32,711 nucleotides of DNA, from IMG/VR virus record IMGVR_UViG_3300030380_001638, positions 1 through 32,711 of that record, one strand, 5' to 3'. The stretch is from a virus. The translations under genes were made by a program, and so were the position numbers. The notes beneath the pieces are model-generated. The model had not been told where the DNA came from and made no database searches. It was given only the letters and a program-made list of their open reading frames with translations. Below are positions 1-5,135 of this stretch, piece by piece (positions within the stretch are counted from its first letter, which is position 1; each line of letters begins with the position of its first letter).

Positions 1-141
1 TGTGTATCTCGTACAAATGAAATGCACCGAGATGCTTTAAAAGTATTACCTAAATATAAATTAGTAGAAACCAATTGTATACCAGAAAGGGGAGGTAAGT
101 ATGGAACAAAGAGATTCCCAAGCTCAACACATTCCGTATAA
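1..141 (+). CDS. C-terminal end of an unknown protein (partial at the window edge)
   Basis: An open frame enters from the left edge and runs 46 codons to a TAA at 139-141. Its end overlaps the next gene by 41 bases. The visible residues are basic and polar, with a Gly-Gly-Lys-Tyr-Gly-Thr-Lys stretch near the end. I do not recognise a family. The long overlap with a gene that has a good ribosome binding site leaves room for this being a chance frame, but the + strand is otherwise packed and an incoming gene is expected here. Confidence 0.45.
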   Translation, partial: CVSRTNEMHRDALKVLPKYKLVETNCIPERGGKYGTKRFPSSTHSV

Positions 142-316
142 AGCTATGACGTATCCAGTAGATGAGTTCGGTAGATTAGGTGGGTTGTTTAGCCTAGTTG
201 ATTTACCTGTAGCCAAGTTTGTAAAGTACCGCGACCTACGTGAAGAAGATCAAAAGAAAGTAGATGAATCACCAATGTGGAGGAAGCATGCCGAGAAACC
301 TTACCAAAACCTATAA
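101..316 (+). CDS. Hypothetical protein, 71 aa
   Basis: This is a small soluble protein with no recognised family. A strong purine-rich ribosome site (GGGGAGG, 89-95) lies 5 bases before the ATG. The sequence is mixed charged and hydrophobic, with an Arg/Lys/Asp/Glu-rich second half and no membrane segment or Cys pair. The next gene starts inside its last 29 bases, which suggests coupled translation. It opens a run of short genes that in phages often act on the host early; that role is inference. Confidence 0.75.
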   Translation: MEQRDSQAQHIPYKAMTYPVDEFGRLGGLFSLVDLPVAKFVKYRDLREEDQKKVDESPMWRKHAEKPYQNL

Positions 317-500
317 GAAAGAATGTTTTAAGTTCCTTGATAGCCTCAGGGAAAGCGGCGAATGTAATATGTTTGGCGCATGTACGTATCTAGTAGACGA
401 CTTTAACCTCGACAAGAAAGACGCAGTAGCTTGCTTACAAGAATGGATGAATAACAAGCGAGAAGAAAAACTGCAAGAAGACTTTGAATTAGCTAATTAG
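288..500 (+). CDS. Hypothetical protein, 70 aa
   Basis: The start is placed at the ATG at 288 because GGAGGA at 279-284 sits just upstream; an earlier in-frame ATG at 264 has no such site. The protein is highly charged and probably helical, with Cys residues in a Glu-Cys-Asn-Met-Phe-Gly-Ala-Cys stretch near its middle. It contains a Val-Asp-Asp-Phe-Asn-Leu-Asp-Lys-Lys-Asp segment that could be a small helix-turn-helix-like unit, but this is weak. No function is assigned. It overlaps the previous gene by 29 bases. Confidence 0.72.
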   Translation: MPRNLTKTYKKECFKFLDSLRESGECNMFGACTYLVDDFNLDKKDAVACLQEWMNNKREEKLQEDFELAN

Positions 501-509
501 GAGAATAGC

Positions 510-818
510 ATGAAGAAAGCAACAACAGCAATACATAGAGTAACTAAAGAACGATTCCCAATGAGCGGTTATAAGTTTACTGTAACAAACAGAGAAGATC
601 CAGCTATCATAGAACTAAAGAAAAACGTAAAGGCTATGAACAAAGAAAGAGGTTGGGGAACCAAGATGAGAGTAAGACTTATGGGTCGTGGTCCTAGAGT
701 TATGTGGGCCAAGATGGATGGTAGACACCCAAGAGCTTATGACTGCTACTTACCATTAGATAAGGCTACGCATTATGACGTTTATGTTAACGACATACCA
801 AAATATTATAATGCTTGA
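510..818 (+). CDS. Hypothetical basic protein, 102 aa
   Basis: TAGGAG upstream of the ATG gives a clear ribosome site. The protein is strongly basic, with the run RLMGRGPR near the middle (about residues 56-63) and several Arg/Lys clusters, so nucleic-acid binding is possible. There is no zinc site or recognised fold. Its last seven bases overlap a possible tiny membrane-peptide gene. Confidence 0.78.
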   Translation: MKKATTAIHRVTKERFPMSGYKFTVTNREDPAIIELKKNVKAMNKERGWGTKMRVRLMGRGPRVMWAKMDGRHPRAYDCYLPLDKATHYDVYVNDIPKYYNA

Positions 819-891
819 GCTTATACTATATAGTTTCGCAGGCGGTGCAGCATTGGCCTACATCGTCTGGTATCTAGCAGAATATTATTGA
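811..891 (+). CDS. Possible 26-aa membrane peptide
   Basis: A short frame from ATG 811 to TGA 891 encodes a peptide that is almost entirely one hydrophobic segment (Leu, Ile, Ala, Gly, Tyr, Val), enough for a single membrane span. It starts inside the end of the preceding gene, as many genes here do. There is no convincing ribosome site, and so short a frame could be chance. Small single-span peptides are common in phages and can be lysis or exclusion factors, but nothing here shows which. Confidence 0.35.
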   Translation: MLELILYSFAGGAALAYIVWYLAEYY

Positions 892-979
892 ATAGAATAC
901 TCGCCCAGCACTACGCCTTCTTAGCACGAGAGGACTTAATGTATAACGTGACATAAGTAGTAAGATACTTTAGGGTTTA

Positions 980-997
980 TCTGATGTGGCGATCAGA
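980..997 (+). promoter_or_regulatory. Six-base-pair hairpin upstream of a small gene
   Basis: TCTGAT at 980-985 and ATCAGA at 992-997 are perfect complements around a 6-base loop (GTGGCG). It lies in the largest gene-free gap (892-1019) of the + strand block, 22 bases before the chosen start at 1020. It could be an operator, an mRNA structure or a promoter element. A 6-bp palindrome can arise by chance in 32 kb, so the only support is its position. Confidence 0.3.
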
Positions 998-1019
998 CGA
1001 GTTTACAATGGAGAATGTT

Positions 1020-1241
1020 ATGAGTGACGATAAGCATATATACAAAAAGCCTAATGGCGAAGAGATTCACTGCTATGGTAGCGTAGAATGGGATAGTAAT
1101 TTCCACGTATGCTGTGATGATGAGGAGTTCGATGGAGTGGTAGTGGATTGTGATGGCGAAACATATGATACATGGGATAAAGTCTGTGCGTATCTAATGG
1201 AAAACTACCGTGAAGATTTAGCGGAGATAACAGCAGTATGA
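1020..1241 (+). CDS. Hypothetical acidic protein, 73 aa
   Basis: The start is at ATG 1020, six bases after GGAG (1010-1013); earlier ATGs at 984 and 1008 lack a good ribosome site. The protein is very acidic in its middle and C-terminal parts, with a Cys-Cys-Asp-Asp-Glu-Glu cluster and many Asp, Tyr and Trp residues. Acidic phage proteins of this size can be DNA mimics; that is only a suggestion. Its stop overlaps the next start as ATGA. Confidence 0.7.
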   Translation: MSDDKHIYKKPNGEEIHCYGSVEWDSNFHVCCDDEEFDGVVVDCDGETYDTWDKVCAYLMENYREDLAEITAV

Positions 1242-1465
1242 CAATAAATCCTACATATAAAGTTCATGAACGTATTATGCAGACCGTAGTAGAGTTAACT
1301 GAAGAAGAACATGATCCATTTGCGGTGGCGGGCACATTGCTCGCCATTGCTATTTTTGTATACCGATCTGAGAAAATGGAATGGAATACTATTAGTAGAC
1401 TACTAGGCGAATGCGTTAAACAAAGTGTTATATCAGAAGACGTAGTAAAGGAGACATTGCATTGA
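1238..1465 (+). CDS. Hypothetical helical protein, 75 aa
   Basis: The gene begins in an ATGA overlap with the previous stop and ends in a TTGA overlap with the next start, so it is probably translated by coupling. The sequence is helical, with a hydrophobic middle (about residues 28-42, Val-Ala-Gly-Thr-Leu-Leu-Ala-Ile-Ala-Ile-Phe-Val) that could pack as a helix or form a marginal membrane segment. No family is recognised. Confidence 0.68.
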   Translation: MTINPTYKVHERIMQTVVELTEEEHDPFAVAGTLLAIAIFVYRSEKMEWNTISRLLGECVKQSVISEDVVKETLH

Positions 1466-1746
1466 AGAAAGAAACTTATTTATATGACGCAATAAAAGTA
1501 CTAGAAGATTGTACAGAGTTGATGATTAAGAAAGGTAAAGACTATCAAGGCGGTTCTGTTTGTGATGATGACTATTACCCTCATGGATGGAAGTCTTTTG
1601 ATAGTATGCTAACAACTAAGATACTACGATTTAGATCTGTCATGGAACAACAAGGTAATGTAAACTATGATACAGCAGATGACTGTCTCAGAGATCTAAT
1701 TAATTATGCAGCACGTTGTGTTGTATGGCTTAACCGACAGCAATGA
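1462..1746 (+). CDS. Nmad1/DUF1599-like protein, 94 aa (nucleotide-modification associated)
   Basis: The start is TTG at 1462, eight bases after AAGGAG (1448-1453), and it overlaps the previous stop as TTGA. The layout matches the small all-helical DUF1599 family, named Nmad1 because it recurs near phage genes for modified nucleotides. A Lys-Lys-Gly-Lys-Asp-Tyr segment (about 23-28) is followed by a helix with MLTTKILRFRSVMEQQ, then Asp-Cys-Leu-Arg-Asp-Leu-Ile-Asn-Tyr-Ala-Ala. Members of this fold are related to MazG-type NTP pyrophosphatases. The nearby dCMP-type thymidylate-synthase homolog fits that context. Family membership is by eye and moderate; the biochemical activity is unknown. Confidence 0.55.
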   Translation: MKKETYLYDAIKVLEDCTELMIKKGKDYQGGSVCDDDYYPHGWKSFDSMLTTKILRFRSVMEQQGNVNYDTADDCLRDLINYAARCVVWLNRQQ

Positions 1747-1916
1747 TATTGTATGCAATAGTAATAGAGCCTTTCGATGATGGAACTGAGTACGTCAAGG
1801 AAGGCTCGATATGGAGTGTTGAAACTCCTGTAAAGCTATTTGATACTAAAGAAGCTGCAGAAGAAGAAGCTAAGAGATGGAACACAGGAAAGGTAGTGGA
1901 ATGGTCAACACCGTAA
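1743..1916 (+). CDS. Hypothetical acidic protein, 57 aa
   Basis: The frame starts in an ATGA overlap with the previous stop and ends at TAA 1914-1916, inside the start of the next gene. The first 30 residues look like a beta-rich segment (Ile-Leu-Tyr-Ala-Ile-Val-Ile-Glu-Pro-Phe), followed by a Glu/Ala/Lys helix with the run EAAEEEAKRW. No independent ribosome site is visible, so coupled translation is likely. No family is recognised. Confidence 0.6.
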   Translation: MILYAIVIEPFDDGTEYVKEGSIWSVETPVKLFDTKEAAEEEAKRWNTGKVVEWSTP

Positions 1917-2623
1917 AAGATATACGCACAACATTTATTGATATGTATCGGGATAAAGAGATACAGCCTGATGGTAACATTGAGATAATAGGAGCTAGTT
2001 TTTTAGCAACAGAACCGACAATATTTGGTAAACCGAATCGCGAATACCAGGAAGCTGAGGTCAGATGGTATGACACACGCAGCTTAAATCTTGAGGAGTT
2101 AAAGAAAGAATATGGAAAAGTACCAGTCATTTGGAAAGAGTATGCAGCGAATAGTAAAGGCGACATTAATTCTAATTATGGCAATCTCGTGTATAGCCTT
2201 GTTAACGGAACTCAATATGAGTATGTACTTCAGGAGCTGAAACAAAACCCTCATTCACGTAGAGCTACAATGATTTATACTAACCCACGTATGCATACTC
2301 AGTATAGAGAACATGGTAAGAACGATTTTGTTTGTACTAATGCAGTAACCTATTACAAAAAAGGAGAACTGCTGCATGCTGTAGTACAAATGAGATCTAA
2401 TGATGCTATCTTTGGTTACATAAATGATTTATTCTGGCAGCAAACCGTCTTACGTAGATTGTGTGATGATCTTAGTTTAGTATCAGGCCAGATAGTATGG
2501 CAGGCTCAGAGCTTGCATATATACCCAAGACACTTTCACCTAATTGATTTACCAATAGAAGCACCTATTGATTACGAGTTAGAAGACATGGGAGCTTACG
2601 AGATAGGAGCATATGATGAATAA
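1901..2623 (+). CDS. Thymidylate-synthase-fold enzyme, probable dCMP hydroxymethylase or dCMP methyltransferase
   Basis: The 240-aa product follows the ThyA plan closely. It has Glu53 and Trp78 (E. coli Glu58/Trp80), the His-Ser-Arg-Arg phosphate-binding turn (118-121), catalytic Cys145, Arg165 exactly 20 residues later as in ThyA, Asp168, and His206-x-Tyr208. The key difference is Asp176 where ThyA has Asn177, at identical spacing (Arg+11). T4 dCMP hydroxymethylase has Asp179 at this place, and this residue decides dUMP versus dCMP. The His after the catalytic Cys in ThyA is Thr here. The expected reaction is folate-dependent one-carbon transfer to C5 of dCMP. The start at 1901 follows AGGAAAGG (1886-1892). 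Hydroxymethylation and methylation cannot be separated from sequence alone. Confidence 0.82.
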   Translation: MVNTVKDIRTTFIDMYRDKEIQPDGNIEIIGASFLATEPTIFGKPNREYQEAEVRWYDTRSLNLEELKKEYGKVPVIWKEYAANSKGDINSNYGNLVYSLVNGTQYEYVLQELKQNPHSRRATMIYTNPRMHTQYREHGKNDFVCTNAVTYYKKGELLHAVVQMRSNDAIFGYINDLFWQQTVLRRLCDDLSLVSGQIVWQAQSLHIYPRHFHLIDLPIEAPIDYELEDMGAYEIGAYDE

Positions 2624-3062
2624 TAACTTACTAAAGTTTCCATCTATAAGAATGGCTTTTAAACAAACAACCGATGCGTTAGATAATCTGGCGCAAGAAG
2701 CAGTTAGGCATAGTAGTAAAGAGGTAGCTGAAGCTTATAGAACTGCATTTAGTTTAGTACGTGAAGGCATAAAGCAAGCAGAAAACCTAGGTGAATCTAA
2801 ACTACAAAAGCAAATTGTAGATGTAATGGATAAGGTATTAGCAGCAAGACATAAAGACCTACAGTCTCAAGCTGAAAGAACTAGACAACTAGTTGAAAGA
2901 AGATATGAGCAATGCTCTACTGATCTTGCAACAGAACTAATAAATAACCTAAAAGAGCTTAAGGTTTCTAAAGAAACTTTAAACGATAATATAACCGAAT
3001 TATATGAAGCTGCTGCTTACCATGTAAGTAAGTACTATGAAGAGAAAGGTATTGATGTATGA
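2613..3062 (+). CDS. Hypothetical helical or coiled-coil protein, 149 aa
   Basis: ATAGGAG precedes tandem ATG codons (2613 and 2616), and the gene overlaps the previous one by 11 bases. The product is almost wholly helical, with long Glu/Lys/Gln/Leu-rich stretches between about residues 20 and 125, so a coiled-coil or helical bundle is likely. I see no catalytic motif. It lies between nucleotide-metabolism genes and small membrane proteins, so context does not point to one role. Confidence 0.78.
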   Translation: MMNNNLLKFPSIRMAFKQTTDALDNLAQEAVRHSSKEVAEAYRTAFSLVREGIKQAENLGESKLQKQIVDVMDKVLAARHKDLQSQAERTRQLVERRYEQCSTDLATELINNLKELKVSKETLNDNITELYEAAAYHVSKYYEEKGIDV

Positions 3063-3286
3063 AACCATATCATAACGAAGGATTTGGTTGGGCTTTTTTC
3101 TGGGTGGTAATGCTAATGCTAGTGTTACCACTTGCAGGCCTAATGACTATAGACGATACATGGGATAGACTAGTAAAAAAATATACAGACCCATGGAAGT
3201 CTGACTGTTGGGAAACCGCCAAGCACGAAAGAGTTTGTCGAGATAATAATCAATGTAAATGGTTTAGGAATTTTTGTCATGAATGA
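3059..3286 (+). CDS. Small membrane protein with a Cys-rich tail, 75 aa
   Basis: The gene starts in an ATGA overlap with the previous stop. One clear membrane segment spans roughly residues 11-29 (Ala-Phe-Phe-Trp-Val-Val-Met-Leu-Met-Leu-Val-Leu-Pro-Leu-Ala-Gly). The C-terminal half carries four Cys residues in a Trp- and charge-rich tail, which could form disulfides if exported. It could be an exclusion, lysis or membrane-anchoring protein; none of these can be shown from the sequence. Confidence 0.72.
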   Translation: MKPYHNEGFGWAFFWVVMLMLVLPLAGLMTIDDTWDRLVKKYTDPWKSDCWETAKHERVCRDNNQCKWFRNFCHE

Positions 3287-3374
3287 AGGAGAAGCATTGT
3301 TACTTACTATGATGATTGTTGTAGTAGGAACCTTAATATTAAACGCAATAGTATATGGAGTTATAAATGCCTAG
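3279..3374 (+). CDS. Small membrane peptide, 31 aa
   Basis: ATG 3279 to TAG 3374, with TAGGA at 3265-3269 upstream. After a short acidic start (Met-Asn-Glu-Gly-Glu-Ala) nearly all residues are hydrophobic, forming one membrane span. It overlaps the previous gene by 8 bases and the following gene by 8 bases, which matches the gene packing here and supports it being real. Its role is unknown. Confidence 0.5.
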   Translation: MNEGEALLLTMMIVVVGTLILNAIVYGVINA

Positions 3375-3582
3375 TCACTTTCCAGTATATGTAAAAAGTA
3401 ATGCCAAGAATATAGGGTTTAAAGACATGGCCGATGTAGATTTCTATGTTGGCTTTAGTAAATATAATAGTAACCATATAGGTAATGTAAGAGTAACACA
3501 AGAAGTATTAGATAAAAATACCAGAAGATTTAGATTGTATCTTAATGACGAGTTAATATCAACCAAACATATAGAAAGGTAG
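3367..3582 (+). CDS. Hypothetical protein, 71 aa
   Basis: A TATGGAG ribosome site precedes the ATG. The product looks beta-rich, with alternating hydrophobic residues (Phe-Pro-Val-Tyr-Val; Val-Asp-Phe-Tyr-Val-Gly-Phe; Arg-Phe-Arg-Leu-Tyr-Leu), and is basic. No family is recognised. It is followed three bases later by the methyltransferase gene. Confidence 0.7.
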   Translation: MPSHFPVYVKSNAKNIGFKDMADVDFYVGFSKYNSNHIGNVRVTQEVLDKNTRRFRLYLNDELISTKHIER

Positions 3583-3585
3583 AGC

Positions 3586-4425
3586 ATGGCTAACGCAAGA
3601 GGAAAAGAAATAGATAACACGCACCTAAGTATAGATCAAGCAGAAGCTAGAGGCTTTATACATAGAGATTATATAGCTCACTGCTTGCGATGGACTAAGA
3701 TAGCTAAGGATCTAAACCTTGGTGGTAAGTATAAAGAAGCCGACATAATAGATGTAGGTTGTGGTAAAGATATGCCGTTAGCTAGAATGCTACTGACAAA
3801 TCGTATGGCGCCAAGAAGATATTTAGGTATTGAATATAACAAGATGGAATTACCGTCTATGTTTGATAACACAACCTTCAAACCTGAGTTAATGCAAGAT
3901 GTAAACTTTGTAACAACCGACATTATGGAAGATAGCTTTAACGTTAGTGTTTGTCTTGAAGTGCTTGAGCATGTTGAACCGTCAATGGCTATTATGATAC
4001 TTGATCAAATAAGTGATGTAGTAGTACAAGGAGGTACATGTTACTTTTCAACACCATGCTATGATGCAAAGGTAGGAGCAGCTAAGAACCACGTAAATGA
4101 GATGACGTATGAAGCGTTTGGTGCTTTACTAGAAGCAAGAGGCTTTGAGATACTAGATCATTACGGTACGTTTGCTTCACAAAAAGATTACAAGCATGAG
4201 CTTGATGGTAACACAAAATATCTGTACTCAAAGCTTAGTGAGTACTACGATACAAACTATCTTGCAACTATCTTCGCACCACTATATCCTAGCATGGCAA
4301 GAAATGTATTATGGAAATGTAGAAATACACAAAGCAAAGACTTTAATAAAAGGTTTATGCCTATTAGAGATATGGAAGGTATATTAGGATCATCTGATAA
4401 AGCCAGCGATCTAAGGTATGCGTGA
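3586..4425 (+). CDS. Class I SAM-dependent methyltransferase, 279 aa
   Basis: A Rossmann-type methyltransferase domain is visible. Motif I is IIDVGCGKDMPLA (about residues 54-66). An acidic residue ends strand 2 (Leu-Gly-Ile-Glu-Tyr, 80-84), and Thr-Thr-Asp-Ile (110-113) is followed by Cys-Leu-Glu-Val-Leu-Glu-His-Val (123-130) as in UbiG-like enzymes. A Tyr-Phe-Ser-Thr-Pro strand and an Asn-His-Val-Asn-Glu-Met segment follow. It lacks the (D/N)PP(Y/F) motif of amino-methylating DNA methylases and the Pro-Cys/Glu-Asn-Val set of C5 DNA methylases. A small molecule, lipid, protein or modified base is therefore the more likely acceptor. An AAGG ribosome site precedes the ATG. The substrate is unknown. 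Confidence 0.8.
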   Translation: MANARGKEIDNTHLSIDQAEARGFIHRDYIAHCLRWTKIAKDLNLGGKYKEADIIDVGCGKDMPLARMLLTNRMAPRRYLGIEYNKMELPSMFDNTTFKPELMQDVNFVTTDIMEDSFNVSVCLEVLEHVEPSMAIMILDQISDVVVQGGTCYFSTPCYDAKVGAAKNHVNEMTYEAFGALLEARGFEILDHYGTFASQKDYKHELDGNTKYLYSKLSEYYDTNYLATIFAPLYPSMARNVLWKCRNTQSKDFNKRFMPIRDMEGILGSSDKASDLRYA

Positions 4426-4477
4426 GCCAGAAAGATACTATGACTGGATGTTATGGAAATTAAAACAGGAGAAAGAT

Positions 4478-4966
4478 ATGAATGCTAAATGGTCTAAGGT
4501 AGATAGTGATATTGACTGGCCTAAGAACATTCACGACATGCACCTCAAATTCGGGGTGCATGCGTGGGTAAAAAGAAAGCTGGCAGAAAAGGATTACTAT
4601 TCTTTGCACGAGTTTCTACAGTTTCGTATGAGGTTTCTTGATGAAGAACTAAATGAAACTAAAGAAGCGATAAAGTACCGACATGCAGATGATATTGTAG
4701 ACGGCTTGATTGATCTTTGCGTAATAGCAATAGGAACATTAGACATACTACAAGTCGATGCTAATACAGCTTGGCATAGAGTACATCGAGCTAATATGAG
4801 TAAAGAACCAGGTGAAAAAGAATCTAGACCTAACCCTTTAGGTCTACCCGACATGATAAAGCCTGAAGACTGGGTTGACCCAGATCATACAAATAATACA
4901 GGTATCACACATTATTTCTTGCGAAAGGATTACGTTGATGACGAACCAGACTATGAGCAGAAGTAA
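4478..4966 (+). CDS. MazG-like all-alpha NTP pyrophosphatase, 162 aa
   Basis: The helical core carries the metal-binding signature of the all-alpha NTP-PPase superfamily: Glu-Glu-Leu-Asn-Glu at 56-60, then DDIVDGLIDL at 71-80. Family members cleave nucleoside triphosphates to monophosphate and pyrophosphate. T4 dCTPase/dUTPase belongs to the same superfamily. Beside a dCMP-type thymidylate-synthase homolog, a dCTP- or dUTP-cleaving role is attractive but unproven. I place the start at ATG 4478 because AGGAG at 4467-4471 lies six bases upstream. An in-frame ATG at 4418 would add 20 residues, but its only ribosome site (AAGG) is one base from the ATG. A strong inverted repeat lies inside the gene. 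Confidence 0.75.
   Translation: MNAKWSKVDSDIDWPKNIHDMHLKFGVHAWVKRKLAEKDYYSLHEFLQFRMRFLDEELNETKEAIKYRHADDIVDGLIDLCVIAIGTLDILQVDANTAWHRVHRANMSKEPGEKESRPNPLGLPDMIKPEDWVDPDHTNNTGITHYFLRKDYVDDEPDYEQK
4532..4566 (+). repeat. Strong hairpin inside the pyrophosphatase gene
   Basis: CATGCACC (4537-4544) and GGTGCATG (4555-4562) are perfect complements. The stem extends outward by CACG (4532-4535)/CGTG (4563-4566) past one bulged A, and inward by two more pairs, giving about 14 paired positions around a 6-base loop. It has no T-run after it, so it is not a simple intrinsic terminator. It begins 54 bases after the chosen start codon and could affect translation, be an RNase III site or be a structured DNA signal. 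Confidence 0.6.
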
Positions 4967-5099
4967 ATTAATTAATCATATCAATCACTTAAAGATAGAA
5001 GTTGATGTACTCAAAGCACGTAAGGCAGACTTAAAAATTATTGAGATGTTAGAGTCTAGGCTTAAAGAGTATAAAGAAGAACTTAAAGGCGCGGGATAA
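4938..5099 (+). CDS. Small coiled-coil protein, 53 aa
   Basis: The start at ATG 4938 follows GAAAGGA (4922-4928). It overlaps the end of the pyrophosphatase gene by 29 bases. The product is one long amphipathic helix with regular Leu/Ile spacing and alternating Lys/Glu, consistent with a coiled-coil. No family is recognised. Its stop codon sits in the loop of a G+C-rich hairpin just before the DNA polymerase gene. Confidence 0.65.
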   Translation: MTNQTMSRSKLINHINHLKIEVDVLKARKADLKIIEMLESRLKEYKEELKGAG

Positions 5100-5107
5100 A
5101 CCCGCGC
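5089..5107 (+). promoter_or_regulatory. G+C-rich hairpin upstream of the DNA polymerase gene
   Basis: GCGCGGG (5089-5095) and CCCGCGC (5101-5107) form a perfect 7-bp all-G/C stem with a 5-base ATAAA loop. It stands out in an A+T-rich genome and spans the stop codon of the preceding gene, 28 bases before the polymerase start. No T-run follows, so it may be a processing site, a weak or factor-assisted terminator, or a promoter-associated hairpin. Confidence 0.6.
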
Positions 5108-5135
5108 TACTAAAAGTATATTAGAAAGGAAAAAT

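Noticed and set aside
892-1019. Possible host-type promoter in the largest gap (TAAGAT at 961-966 as a -10 box)
   Set aside because: No acceptable -35 element at 16-18 bases spacing and no second copy elsewhere to support a consensus.
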